From Molanna angustata (lineage: Eukaryota; Arthropoda; Insecta; Trichoptera; Molannidae): DNA of 64,000 bases. Made by a program: the position numbers and the translations under genes. Shown piece by piece: positions 49,160 to 60,493 of the stretch. Within the stretch, counting starts at the first letter, position 1. Each line of letters starts with the position of its first letter. The DNA lies in NCBI GenBank assembly GCA_963576475.1, contig OY754964.1, positions 52,173,892 to 52,237,891 on the forward strand, given 5' to 3'. The notes below the pieces were generated by a model. The model saw only the letters and a program-made list of their open reading frames with translations, was not told where the DNA came from and made no database searches.

Positions 49160-49265
49160 AATAATATTTAAGGTCAGTTTGATGCTTGTAAAGAGCGAAA
49201 CGCGTCAATATTCGATTGAATAACAGAAATCAACTAACTTATATGGAGTAAATCTAATAAGTACC
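49160..49265 (+). other. Hammerhead-like CGAAACGCGTC motif, third occurrence
   Basis: TTTGATGCTTG then AAAGAGCGAAACGCGTC (motif at 49196-49206). GCT and AGC can pair as a short stem II around TGTAAAG. The 5' core (CUGANGA) is degraded to TTTGATG. The downstream sequence is less similar to the 13287 and 18953 copies. Confidence 0.35.
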
Positions 49266-49916
49266 TAGGCGATTATTTATTTGCTAGAATTCCATTGAAC
49301 ATTTAATTAAAATTTAAATAAAAACTCTTTATTTAAACTATTTATTTTATCAGGGAATTTTCACGACGGGTATGGTTTCACTAGTAGGTGGAGCTAAAAG
49401 TGTTTTTGATTGGTCAGTATTAAAAACAATGTTTGAACAATGCTGGTGGGTGGAGGCTACAGTTTTGACAATTTAAATTAAGAATTTGACAATTGACTTA
49501 AAAAATCTTGAATGTGCCCGAAAAATAAAATATTTTATGAAAAAAATGTGTTTTTATTTCAGTTTAACTACAGTTGAGGAAAATAAAAAAATACGACGTT
49601 ATCTTTAGTGTAGATTAAAAGTTATGACAGTTATTGTCATAGCTATTGCGCTTTAAATCTCAGTATAAGTAGTTCGTGGTAAATGTATATTTCTATATTT
49701 ACACACATAAGTGAACAGCCGTAAAAAACATCAAAGTGTATATTTATATAAAGTCGTACATAGTAGCGTAATTATTGTCACCATTAATTAAAAAATATAT
49801 ATTCACGGTATGTGGTCATATAACCATATGAAATAGTTCAACTGTAGGAGCCTACGTATGTAATAATATAATGACAATGTACTAAATATTCATGATACCA
49901 ACATATTTATATATTC

Positions 49917-50050
49917 AGTTCCTTGTACCCTGTGCAAGTGACAAGTTCATTGCCAAATCACAATCTCTTCCAACTAAACAATGTTTTAAGCAGCCCAGAG
50001 AAGCTACAATTGAAAAAAAATAGTTTTGCGGGAATCGATCGCGGTACCAA
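49917..50050 (-). mobile_element. SINE-like family B copy
   Basis: CCTGTGCAAGTGACAAGTTC, CTTCCAACTAAACAATG, AGCCCAGAGAAGC and a B-box-like antisense region (GGGAATCGATCGCGG) occur in the same order as at 1248. Diverged. Confidence 0.55.
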
Positions 50051-50149
50051 AACATAAGAAAACGACATCATATATGTAGGTATATTGTGATTATGTATTT
50101 TGATATTCAATATTTAAAAGAATATATTTATTGTTAGTACTTCGTTTTA

Positions 50150-51130
50150 ATAATTCATTCATTCATACCATCACGGCATATCCCACAATGTGGGGTAACC
50201 AGCGACAGGTGTTCGGGTGTACACAAAAGTATAAAAATAAGTACGACACATGCGTGTACGCCCACACACCAGTCTCGTCTCGACTAAAAGGCACTACATT
50301 CAAAATGGGTGGGTGAACCTCATTGCTGAACTTTAAGATGTTATTGTTCGTGTCCGGACAATTGACCGTAGCCGATTGACCGTGGACAATTGACCGTACG
50401 CCCTTTTTACCGTATGGACAATTTACCGTGAGGACAATTTACCGTGGGAACAATTTACCGTATGGACAGTTGACCGTGGGGACAATTAACCGTGAGGACA
50501 ATTTATCGTATAGACAATTGACCGTATGACAATTCACCGTGCGGAAACTATTTTTGCTACGAGAAATCCAATATGTCTTAAATCACGGCCGCCATATTGA
50601 TTTCTCATCATTTCAAAAGAAAACAAAGGATTTTCAATTATTTCGAAATCTACACCTTCTAATTAGTATAAATCGATATCCATCTCGAAAAATCATATAA
50701 AGAACAAGAAGAAGTTTAAGAACAGACATCTTCTTATAAATCAAAATGTAGCAAATTAGAACTACACAATTACCGTTTATTTTGTAAAATTTCGTTTTAA
50801 TCAGCATCAACATTTTGGATTTTTCGCAGTATTTTGAAATAAAAAAAAATAAGACAGTGGGTTCGTCGCCATAAACGAATATTTTTTTTATTTACGCAAT
50901 TTATTTAACTCAAACGAAAAAAGAAAAAGAATTTTTTCTGATACTAAAAATAGTTCCCGCACGTTGAATTGTCCCCACGGTCAACTGTCCATACGGTAAA
51001 TTGTCCTCACGGTAAATCGGCTACGGTAAATTGTCCGGGAATTGTTATTGTTGCCTGTTGTATTTTCGGTTGCCCGGCTCTTACGAGACATCCGATAACG
51101 ATGATAAAAGAAACGAGTGGAAGCACTATT
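50150..51130 (-). mobile_element. LINE 3'-end copy (ATGA-tailed family), split by foldback element
   Basis: The left edge ATTCATTCATTCATACCATC is the inverted (ATGA)n tail. The body includes CGACACATGCGTGTACGCCC and, after the insertion at 50349-51042, GCCCGGCTCTTACGAG. The same body without insertion lies at 51670-51885, and a related tail on the plus strand at 53765-53900. Confidence 0.6.
50349..51042. mobile_element. Foldback transposon with arrays of a GGACAATTTACCGT repeat
   Basis: The left arm (to about 50550) holds about 12 units of the form GGACAATT(T/G)ACCGTNNN, 13-17 bp each; the right arm (about 50950-51036) holds about 5 in inverted orientation. Outermost and innermost units match between arms (ends CCGGACAATT; inner CACCGTGCGG... 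and CCCGCACGTTG), so the arms are inverted repeats that differ by loss or gain of units. The 400 bp middle is AT-rich without ORF. TGTTATTGTT flanks it at 50339-50348 and 51043-51052, a 10 bp target duplication. Such duplication length suggests a Mutator-like or FB-like element; inference. Confidence 0.9.
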
Positions 51131-51669
51131 CTAAGCCGGTGCCTCATAGCAAACTTCGTATTAAAATGCGTAAAATTTACGATTATTGTATGTAATTAAT
51201 TCAACATTTATTTTTAAGTTTGTGTTAATTTTCCTAATATAATTCTGAGCTCAAAGTCGTTAATACTTTGGAATAATCAATCAAGATGGATTATTTACAT
51301 TTTTTTTAATTTTGCTTTAATTTATTTACACGATCTAGAGGTTCTTGATCATGTTGTATTCTTTGGATGCCCTATTAGAGATCGATACGATTTATCCTTT
51401 TGTGAAAAGATTGACGAAGTGCAGTTTCCACTAAAGATTCGACACCTTCTTGCAATTAATTGCTTCCCCGATAATTTACAAGGAAATTTTAAAATTCTTT
51501 GATAAAAACATGGTAGTTTTGTAGGCGCTGTTTGTCTTTTCTTAAACTGTTTTTTTTGTTTTTATTTAAATAAAATTCTAACGTCGTCAAACGGCACAAA
51601 TCATCCTTGTATGGTCGTATTGCCTATATTGAAATAATAATAAGTATTACTTACATGACAAACTATCGC

Positions 51670-51885
51670 GTCGGTTTATTGATAATGCACTTATGAACTT
51701 TCCATACGAGATATGATCTTATAAGGGAAGCACGACACATGCGCGTATGTCCACTTAACAGTCCCACCTTCAAAGTCAACGCATAGAATGGCTGATGATC
51801 CTCATTCCTGAACTTTGTGAGATGTTATTTTACCTGTTGTATTTTTGATTACCCGGCTCTTACGGGTCACCCGAAAACGTGGATA
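51670..51885 (-). mobile_element. LINE 3'-end copy without insertion (empty-site comparator)
   Basis: ACGACACATGCGCGTATGTC, GAACTTTGTGAGATGTTATT, ACCTGTTGTATTTTTG and CCCGGCTCTTACGGGTCACC align with both sides of the foldback insertion at 50349-51042, and the site is uninterrupted here. Confidence 0.7.
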
Positions 51886-51886
51886 T

Positions 51887-52880
51887 TCCAACTGTCGATT
51901 CGTTCATGAGAATTCAATTCTCTTAATGAATCGACATTATTAAGCCAAGATGCGTGCACGAAGGAACATTTTGTATGGTGTAGTGGACTTTTTGCATGCT
52001 AATAACACCAACTAGAGGCCTCGCAGCATATATGTTCCCATATTATGGATTTACTCAGAATTCGAAGTAGAACATTTTGTGTGAGTTTTGTGTGTGTGTG
52101 GGTGTGTGTGTGTGTGTCCGTCCCCCCTTATAACTTTTGATCCGCTCAATTAACAGAGCCCAAATTTTCAGAATATATAAACAGTAATATAGGCCTAAAA
52201 AACTTTTATACTCAGAATTGTGAATTTTTGTTTCAGTCAGGGGTTATCAACTTTTGAATTCTTACTCTATTTTTCCATATATATCAGAAACCATAAAAGC
52301 TAGAACGCTGAAAATTGGTACAAATATAGACAAATATAAAATCTCAAAAAATTTTTTTTTTAAAAATTCCAGAGTTTGTCAAACATTTTTTATTAAGAAA
52401 AATATTTTATTTATGATAAATTTATGAGTTAAACTGCCTATATTTCCATTTTTTTTAAATATCGAAAAAAGCCGAAACACCCCAACTAGATAATTTAATT
52501 TTATATAAAAAATATAAACATTGTATTAGCACATCTCAAATTTTTTTTTAACAATTTTTATAAAAATTGAATTTAGTGACGACATCACTTCATACAATTT
52601 GTATGGTAGTCGCCTATACACAATATGTAAGAATACTTAATAGTTTGATATTTAAATCTCCAAACATACATACATACCATCATACTGTTTTCATATTCTG
52701 TGTAGGAAAAACAGACTGACCTCCGTACTATCCTATACTGACAAACATACCTACATGTTTTATATAGAAAATAAAATATCTTCAAATATTTATTAATTTG
52801 TGTTGTTTATAGTTTGGTACTTATTCTTTGATTATGCATACTATCGCCATCAACAGTTGGATCTCATGTGTTACATGCAA
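51887..52880 (+). mobile_element. Helentron-like family C element, compact copy
   Basis: The left end has TCCAACTGTCGAT and a stem-loop: TGTCGATTC (51893-51901) pairs with GAATCGACA (51928-51936), with an inner GAGAATT/AATTCTC stem. The right end has ATCAACAGTTGGAT (52849-52862), the inverse of the left repeat, then CTCATGTGTTACATGCAAC, which recurs next to the other copies. Inside are a GTGTGT block (52080-52118) and an embedded LINE tail on the minus strand (52660-52745). No protein is encoded. Class Helentron/DINE is inference from this architecture. Confidence 0.65.
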
Positions 52881-53649
52881 CCAGTGTAAAAGAATGGAAG
52901 TAGGTACCGTTCCAAACATATTTCATTATTTTAAAATCGAATAGCAATATAATAATAAAGTAGGTATGATGTCATTAAATAAAAGAAACAAAATTAAAAC
53001 GAAAATAAATTATTAAGCTACGATATAATATAAATATTCAGCATATTTTAAAATATAATAAAAATAAATAATGACAAGAGATAATATAGAAACACGTTTA
53101 GCGGCGGAAATATAAGATTAGTGTATAAAGACAGAGAGAGAATTGAGTATTGAAATAAAACATATGGGGATTAAAGAATATTATATAAGAATATAAATAT
53201 GAAACATATGTATTTGAATGTGGATTTAAATAAAGTTATTACACTGACCACAGCTGAATGTTTCAATAATGTTTGAAGATTTATTTAATGTCATTATTTA
53301 ATATCTTTATCGAACACAATTTTTATTAACAACGAAAATAAAATACGGTCGTTATATGTAAAAAAAAATATTTTGATATATTTTTTAGAGTGAACAAAAA
53401 TATTACCTACAGTAAACTAGAGGATTTAAAATTTTATTTGTAACTTATATGCATGAGAATAACCAATCGTTTATAGAATTGACAAACAAATATTTCATAT
53501 ATATTTAATTACATTTTGAAGACTGAAAAGTCCTGATCCTGATCTCTATTTCCTCTCCTTTCCCAATCCTTATTTTCATATCAAATATATTTTTTTAATT
53601 AATTGTTTAAGTTTAATATATTTTTTTTTTATTTTTCGCATACATTCAT

Positions 53650-53762
53650 TCTATTGTTATCTGGTTGGTTGGAAGAAATTGTCTATTGACAATAATCCTC
53701 CCCCCCCCCCCCTAGTGTACAGTATATTTTTTAACGATATGTACAAAAAAATAAATAAATGA
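53650..53762 (+). mobile_element. Jockey-like LINE 3' UTR remnant with poly-C
   Basis: CTGGTTGGTTGGAAGAAATTG, a GACAATAA spot, a run of about 14 C, CTAGTGTACAGTATA and an AATAAATAAATGA tail parallel 10690-10795. The C run replaces the CCCACC of that copy. Confidence 0.5.
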
Positions 53763-53764
53763 AT

Positions 53765-53900
53765 TAGTGCCTTTTTAGGTGAGACGGGACTGGTGCATGA
53801 CCATTTACACGGATCGTTCTTCTTTTTACAAGTTGATATACACCTGTAGGTGGTTACCCCACATATTGGGATATGTCGTGATGGTATGAATGAATGAATA
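53765..53900 (+). mobile_element. LINE 3'-end copy, (ATGA)n tail
   Basis: GAGACGGGACTGG, CACCTGTAGGTGGTTACCCC, ATATGTCGTGATGGTATGAA and (TGAA)n are the plus-strand form of the sequence at 50150-50290. Short tails of similar type also occur near 32295 and 34540. Confidence 0.55.
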
Positions 53901-53979
53901 CTTGTATATTAAATGAGACGTGCAAAATGCAAGAAAACTTTTAAGTTATAACAGTTAAAAAGTATATATTTAAGAAGTC

Positions 53980-54086
53980 GGCCTTGGCGACTCATTTGGT
54001 TAGATGTCTGACTGCTGAGCTTACGGTCTCGTTTTCGATTCCCGGTGGAGGCAGTTTTTAATTGTGTTTTCAGTCAGGAATGATAT
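53980..54086 (+). mobile_element. tRNA-derived SINE, family A, 3' truncated
   Basis: GGCCTTGGCGACTCATTTGG and CGATTCCCGGTGGAGGCAG give the head; the body stops after TTGTGTTTTCAGTCAGGA. Box A is damaged (GGCGACTCATTTGG), so the copy is old. Confidence 0.75.
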
Positions 54087-55059
54087 AGCCCTCCCACGAA
54101 TAAATAATCAGTTCAATCTAAGCAGTTTCGGGGAAAACGTTAGGTTGTAATAAATCTAATCAGTTGACACTATTCAAATATTTATCGACATTATAAAAAT
54201 AGATATCAACTCTATTGACACAAAAACAGATAGAGGAACATATTATACCTATTCTATTTAGGTAGTCAAAGAAATCGTTAAAATTATTGTATTTTTTGCG
54301 AAATATCGATGGATATTGTATGGCCATATATTGTATGTCCATTATTGATAGTTTTCACAATGCTGGTAGATACATGAACATTTTTAAATTGACCATATAT
54401 TTTGTTGTATTGTATATGTATATACTATATTTTCACAGATTACAGACAAATTCGAGTTCTACAAAATGTGTATCATAACTCACCAAAAAGTGGACACACA
54501 ATATAATGTTCGGATAGCCATCTATACATGAATTTTCTGAATTAAGGTGACGGGATAGGCTCCAAGTCTCCAAGGTACTTTTTGGATGCTCATTACGCCG
54601 TACTCTTAAAAGTTACGTCTTCAACAAAAATATATATTATTATCTCGTTTATTCTATTATTTGTCTATACATTGGCCTGATACACTTTCTTTCATCTTGT
54701 GTACTTTTTTCGTAATATTTTTTTTTAATAATACCTGTTTTATCAGATTTTTTATCCATAACTCAACACTTTAGGTATAAGGCATAGAAATACTAATGTT
54801 TTTTTTTAAATTAATAGGTATTTAATAAATCTAAACATTGGCTCGATATGTTTTCACAAAATGTTCTCACTTTTTTATAAAATTAATGAAACCATACCTT
54901 GTATTTTATGTAACGCTTGATTCATACACTAACTTTGTAATCTTTAAGCACACGATTGTAATCTTTAAGGAAGTTCATTCTATAGTTAACAAATATATAA
55001 TCCATTGTCTTACCCTGCCCTTTAAGCAAATGAATCGATTAACATTATCGAAACGTTAG

Positions 55060-55140
55060 AGAGATACCTGGAGTTTAGCATCTCAGTAGGACCATCCTGT
55101 GGTAACAGACTCTTGTGTCTACAGCAAGAAGAAGATAAAA
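55060..55140 (+). mobile_element. LINE 3'-end remnant, (GAA)n-tailed
   Basis: CTGGAGTTTAGCATCTCAG, CAGACTCTTGTGTCTACAGC and AAGAAGAAGAT form a short segment that ends with the tail type of the 5745 LINE family. The assignment rests on the tail only. Confidence 0.3.
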
Positions 55141-55845
55141 TGATCGAGTATTTTGATTGATATAAAAGCAAATACATGAAAAATGTTATAAAAATCTCCA
55201 ATTCATGTTTTATCCTTCCAAAAATAACAAATTATTTGCTTCGTTTCTAAATAATACACACAAAGAACACGTGGTTCAACAAGATTTTTAAACTTAAAGA
55301 AAGATAAACAAAGGTGAGAATAAAAAAAAATTGTATAATGGGAAAAATATGATTAAGCGAAACCCTTCCAAGCGAAACCCTTATAATATACATAAAAAAG
55401 AAAAATATAATTTATAATAAGAAAAACATAAAATTTCCCTTGGAAAATATAATTTCGCTTATACCTACCAAATCAAAAAGGTTTTTAAGATATAATATTC
55501 TTAATTACCATTTAAAGCAACAAACAAATCAAAATAAAAACTGAACATTATTTGAATTAGTCATTAAACATTTTCTCAATCGTAATATTAGGTGCCTATA
55601 CAATTAATTAAAATGGATATTATACCTTTGATATTCCTAGAATGTACGTTGAAACACGAATGTATGTAGAACCATCACGTGAAAATAAATAAATGATACC
55701 TGAAACAAACAAACAAAACAAATAATTACTTTAATAATAATATTATTGACACGTGACTTAAAGTATGTACTTAGTGTCTAACACTTGACTCTTCAGTATT
55801 TAACATAAAAACATCATTAATCAAAAAGTATTTTCGGAGAGATAC

Positions 55846-57195
55846 CTATCCCTGCTTTAGTATTTTCATGAAAATGGAAAGCGAGTTTGACGCAGTTTTA
55901 TCAGGACTCAAATTATTCCAGAGTCTTGCTGAACGTACTTCAAAGGAAGAGCTGAAAAGTTCAGTGTTGTGCATGAGGATAGTTAATGTAGTACTTTCAG
56001 CAGATCGAAGCCATAGGCCGTGATTAGATAAAAAGGTGAATTTGGTTTTAAGGTACTGCGGTGAATTAGGGTTAAAGAGCGTATTATATAGAAGTGACAA
56101 AATATGTATATTTCGCCGTTACGGTAAGACGAAATGTGTTCGAATGTTTTAAGTCCAAAGATGAAACGGATACAAATATTCTGGAGGCGCTCGAGTTTGT
56201 TGAGAAGCTCCTCGTTCACATCCAAATAACAAAAATCAGCATAGTCAAGTAAAGGAAGGAGAAGCGACTGTGCTAGGGTTATTTTGTAATGCAAAGGAAG
56301 AACATTTTTGAGTCTATTGAAAGAGTGGATGCTAAAAAAAAGGCTTTTACTTACGTGAGATACTTGTTCGTGCCACGAAAGATCCTCGTCAATTAAAACT
56401 CCAAGATCTTTCACGACTTTGGTAAAATATATAGGTACATTGATTATTGATAAGAAGAGGTGGGATTTGTGCATTATTAAGCAACGATAGCAGACGGCGA
56501 CTGCTATCATCTGCTATCGTTGGGACTAAAAGCTTGGGACTTAGTTGGTTTAATTAGAAGACCGTTCTCCGAAGACCAAGATGAGATAAAACTGAGATCA
56601 TCGTTCATAGAACGGGCAGCACTGTGAATGTCGTGGATGTTGAACATTGACAGTCCAGACCTTGTTACATATATAAATTTGCATGTACCAACTCGACGTA
56701 CGAGACATACGCCACTCTTCCATAATTATTGCTATAGAACCAACTCATCTTTAAACTCATCAATTAACAGAATCCTCACCACTTACAATAAGCATCAATG
56801 AACCCTACAACTAGATATTTTCCATGATATAAAAACTTACTGTTCAATTTAAAATTAGCTTAGCAAGACACATTTTACACACATCATTACACATTTTGAC
56901 CCACTACACATTCACATCCCAGTATGTTATTACTTATATGAATTGGTTTACCACAAGTAATTGACACTAGGAAGGAAAGTTTAACAATTATATATTAAGC
57001 CTACTCATTGTAATTTTTTACCTAGTGTTGTTTGTGTGCAGTTTAATTATGTAAATAAAAAAATGTTTAAGATAATATATAACTGAAGATCGTCAGCAAA
57101 AAGGTGATAGTGACATTTTGATTTTTTTTATAATTGAATTTATAATAATGGAAAATAACAAAGGAGAAAGAACACCACCTTGGGGTACTCCAGAT
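55846..57195 (-). pseudogene. Jockey/CR1-like LINE, palm to C-terminus, broken by nested LINE
   Basis: Reading the minus strand from 57195: LLSGVPQGGVLSPLLFSIII, then FADDLQLY (catalytic Asp pair, near 57105), a gap filled by another LINE (56660-57063), then FNIHDIHSAARSMNDDLSFI and SENGLLIKPTKSQAF. A continuing frame gives FTKVVKDLGVLIDEDLSWHE, LLLPLLDYADFCYLDV, LERLQNICIRFIFGL, and after a frameshift FLSNHGLWLRSAESTTL and SARLWNNLSPD. The order GVPQG, FADD, NGL-x-I-x-P-x-KS, LG-x-D-LSW, LERLQN-x-R and W-NLP-like is that of a jockey/CR1-type RT. It extends over 1.3 kb but has frameshifts, stops and the insertion. Confidence 0.85.
56660..57063 (+). pseudogene. LINE C-terminal fragment nested in opposite-strand LINE
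   Basis: The plus strand reads PDLVTYINLHVPTRRTRHTP, LFHNYCYRTNSSLNSSINRI, LTTYNKHQ, a stop, then LDIFHD. The pattern RR-x-LF-x-x-x-YRTN-x-SLNSxxNRI-x-xYN ... DIF is common at the very end of jockey-like LINE ORF2. A 3' UTR with GTAAATAAAAAAATG follows. It sits exactly between the FADD block and the downstream block of the minus-strand LINE, so it inserted into that element. Edges approximate. Confidence 0.7.
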
Positions 57196-58177
57196 AACAA
57201 GAAAAAGAAAATTATTATGTTAAAAATTATCTAAATCAAAACTCTCCATTTTTATATGATGGTGGATAGTAAGCAATACATATTCCATAAATAATCAATA
57301 ATCTAGGCTTGTACCTACCTATGTAGTGGGTAATGTTATATGACGCATTACATACTACATCAATTTAAATTGATAATTATTTCTTCTGTAGAAGGACGAT
57401 GGGGTTGGTCATAATTAATTCAATAAAGCAACCCGCATATAACGGTATACTCCTATTTACACTATAAATTTAATACGCCATCCTCACTATAATAGCACAA
57501 GTGTACCAATATGTGTGTGAGAGTGCCCACATCATAATTATGAGAACAATAATATAACAATCTGATTCAATTATTATTTTAAAACTACATACTATTAAAA
57601 GATCTGCTGTTATATGTATTAATAAAAACATTGTATGTATATCCAACTGTCGATTCGATCAAGAGAATTTATTTCTCTGAATCGACAGTATTCATCTTTA
57701 TCTCGTGTAGCAGAATTGTATGCAGTAGTAAAGTTTTTGCATGGTTTTTACAACTTTGAAGTCAAAAAACATCAACTTAGAGCAGCATATATGTTCCATA
57801 CATGGATTTGCTCATATTTAGGAGTAACATTAAATGTGTCTGTATGTCCCCACCTCCTTATTGTTTTTGATCCGCTTGATTCACAGAGCCTTAAATTTCA
57901 GAAAGTATAGAAAATAATAAACCTACAAAACTTTTCTATATATATATCTCAAAAACCATAAAAGCTAGAATGTTGAAAATTAGTATAAATTTAGTCAAAT
58001 ATCTAGTCTATTTTTATAAGTTCCTGAGTTTTTTAAACATTTTTTTTTTAAGAAAAACATTATTTTATGATAAATTTATATATTTAACAGCCTATATATC
58101 CAATTTTTATAAAAAAATTCCTAAACACTGAAACAACCCAACTAGATAATTTAATTTTCTATAAAAATATGTACATT

Positions 58178-58235
58178 ATCGAATATTTTTATTATTGCAT
58201 ATGCGCAAACACAAAAAATAATAAAAATATTCGAT
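58178..58235. repeat. Perfect 19 bp inverted repeat
   Basis: ATCGAATATTTTTATTATT (58178-58196) and AATAATAAAAATATTCGAT (58217-58235) with a 20-base loop. It marks the left edge of the block inserted in the family C copy and may be a foldback remnant. Confidence 0.75.
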
Positions 58236-58555
58236 TACTTACACATTGGTACAAGTAGGTAAATAAGACAAAAATGACCTTAAAAGTCTGGCGCAATTCA
58301 GGGGTGACTTCTATGCGAAAAATGCATTGTCACCTCAGATATAAGAATTGTAGCTTTCATTATTTACAAAAAAACCAATTCTCTCAATAGATGGCGTTCC
58401 AACAAAATAAATAAAAATAATAAGATTGTTGTTCATAATTTCACCCATAGATGGCTGTAGTAAAAATTCCTTATTTTCAAGCGAAAAGAATTTCAGTATT
58501 ACAATATATAGAACTTTCAAAATTGAATTGATAGGGATCTCATTAAAAGGCATAA

Positions 58556-58650
58556 TTGGTGAACGTTGCGCAAGCGCATAAAGTGATCACGTAAACCAGC
58601 CGATGACAGGTCGTAAGCCCTGTAGGTGCCTTGATTTCCCGGTTCTCCTA
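58556..58650 (-). repeat. Dispersed repeat F, copy 2 (inverted)
   Basis: GAACGTTGCGCAAGCGCATA, GTAAACCAGCCGATGACAGG, CGTAAGCCCTGTAGG and CGGTTCTCC are the reverse complement order of 7188-7286. It lies in the block that interrupts the family C element. Confidence 0.55.
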
Positions 58651-58704
58651 CAATAAATATTCCAACTTCGTCTCTATTGAGATAATTAAAAATCTGTTAT
58701 AAAA

Positions 58705-58745
58705 TGTACATTATAGTAGTAAAGTAGAAACTACTATAATGTACA
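58705..58745. repeat. Perfect 16 bp hairpin
   Basis: TGTACATTATAGTAGT, 9-base loop, ACTACTATAATGTACA. It lies near the right edge of the same inserted block as the 58178 hairpin. No gene context. Confidence 0.75.
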
Positions 58746-58965
58746 ACTTACATTATAATTGTACCCAAACTTATTTTAACATTTTTTATAAAAATTGAAT
58801 TTAGTTTTATAAAAATTGAAATACACACATACCATCATGCTGTTTTCATATTCTGGGTAGGAAAAAAGGACAAACCTCCATACTATCCTATCCATACCTA
58901 CATTGTTTTGTATAGATAACAAATTATCTCAAAAGATTCGTTAATTTATGGGTTTACAGTTTGGA

Positions 58966-59425
58966 ATAAGGAAAAACCTCATTAAGACCTTTGTCTGGAG
59001 TGTCTTGCTATATGGCTGTGAGACATGGACCGTAGGCCAGAGGGAAAAAGAACGCCTGTCTGCATTCGAGATGTGGTGCTACAGACGCATGTTGAAGATC
59101 CACTGGTCGGACCACAAAATTGTGAGGTGCTGAGCAGAGCCGGGGAAACAAGGCAACTCCTCAAAAGAATCGCTCAACGACGATCCAACTGGATTGGCCA
59201 TAACATGAGGCACCCGGGTCTGCTCATAACCATCGCGGAGGGAATGGTAGAGGGCAGCAACTACAGAGGCCGACCAAGAAAGAGCTACATGGACCAGGTG
59301 ATCGACGACATGTGCTGTAGTAGCTACGTGGAGATGAAGAGGCTGGCAGAGGACAGGGCGGAGTGGATAAAAAGAGAGGCAGCCATAGCTGTTGCAAACC
59401 AATCCCAGGATTGAAACTGATAAGA
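58966..59425 (+). pseudogene. 5'-truncated LINE RT C-terminus with 8 bp target duplication
   Basis: Two frames joined by one frameshift near 59125 encode the RT end: NLIKTFVWSVLLYGCETWTV, REKERLSAFEMWCYRRMLKI and HWSDHK, then EVLSRAGETRQLLKRIAQRR, SNWIGHNMRHPGLLITIAEG, GSNYRGRPRKSYMDQVIDDM and DRAEWIKREAAIAVANQSQD. YGCETW and GRPRKS-x-x-DQ are standard end motifs. AGTTTGGA stands at 58958-58965 and 59426-59433 as target duplication, so the insert is 460 bp, into the family C element. A single frameshift suggests a fairly young copy. GC content is well above the flanks. Confidence 0.9.
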
Positions 59426-59827
59426 AGTTTGGAACGTATTATTCAATTATACCTACTATCACTTTCGACAACTGGATCTCGTGTGTTACATGCAACTATT
59501 AAGTATAATAAAAAATTTGCCTGCAGGCAATTTCTATCCATCAATCACAATGATAAAAACTGAAAGTGAAGACATAGAAATAACAAACGTAAATCAAAAC
59601 ACATAAGTCAATACTATGATAAATATTTATAAAATATAAATGAAAAGAGAATAAAGTTCCCATAAAAAAGTAAGTCACTTTATATGACTGAGGGCGTTAG
59701 TGGCCCAAGCGAAAAAGTTATAGACGTTATAGTATAAAGTATTTTGATTGTGTCCCTACCTAATGTTGTATGTAGAGCGGAAATTATTAACACCAAGCCA
59801 TGTGTATTGGCATTGTAAAGTTATTAA

Positions 59828-59935
59828 CTGCTAGCCCTAGAACAGGGTTTCCTAGTTGGGCAGCAATAGTCTTCTTGTTTGTGTCAATGTAAAACACGGT
59901 GTGAAAAATAAATAAAATAAAATAATTAATAAAAA
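59828..59935 (+). mobile_element. LINE 3'-end remnant (GCTAGCCCTAGAACAGG type)
   Basis: GCTAGCCCTAGAACAGGGTT, CCTAGTTGGGCAGCAATAGT and an (AAATA)n tail pair with 5172-5265. The tail is longer here, so this copy may be younger. Confidence 0.5.
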
Positions 59936-60493
59936 TAATTAAATATGAACCACAAAGTTAACATTCAAATATTTGAAAATATAATTAATAAGGATTTGAT
60001 TTTAAATTTATTTTTATTATATTTCACCGCTAAAAGTTATCTACAAGGGAGAGACTTTTAGAGGTTAAGTAAAACACAACAATGTATAAAACGGATGAGA
60101 AAATGTGGCTCTATGTTTACTCTGCCTACCCAGCTACGTTACTGCTCGCAGGTAGATAGTAAATTACCATATCTCAAAATCTTATACAAAGATCAACAAT
60201 CCACATAATATTTTGATTTCAAAAATAGGACTTTTTTTCGTAACTGTTTAAGATTCCGTTGGATATTTTTTTGGATCCTTTATGAAATCTATTTCATCGC
60301 TACGTAATGCAAAGAATATTATTCGATATTATCCTTTTCCATTTCTTTACAAATCGTCTCATTTTTTTCATTTTAGTCAGCATAATATTTTGTTCATGTG
60401 ATCTCACAGCTATTATTTTTATGCCTGAGTTGACATACCATACCTACTATCAATAATAAATCAAATTTTATATAAGACATACAAAAAAAAATC

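Larger units (their letters stand above)
57641..59496 (+). mobile_element. Helentron-like family C element with two nested insertions
   Basis: Left end ATCCAACTGTCGATTCG with stem CTGTCGATTC (57647-57656) and GAATCGACAG (57679-57688). The body follows the 51887 copy (ATATGTTCC, GATCCGCTTGATTCACAGAG, AAACCATAAAAGCTAGAA) to about 58175. An unrelated block (about 58176-58770) intervenes, the body resumes with TATAAAAATTGAATTTAG and the embedded LINE tail (58832-58905, minus), is interrupted by a LINE at 58966-59425, and ends with ACAACTGGATCTCGTGTG. Confidence 0.65.

Noticed and set aside
60098..60155. Another ATGT-tailed LINE end (CTCTGCCTACCCAGC)
   Set aside because: Only about 15 bp match and the tail is missing.
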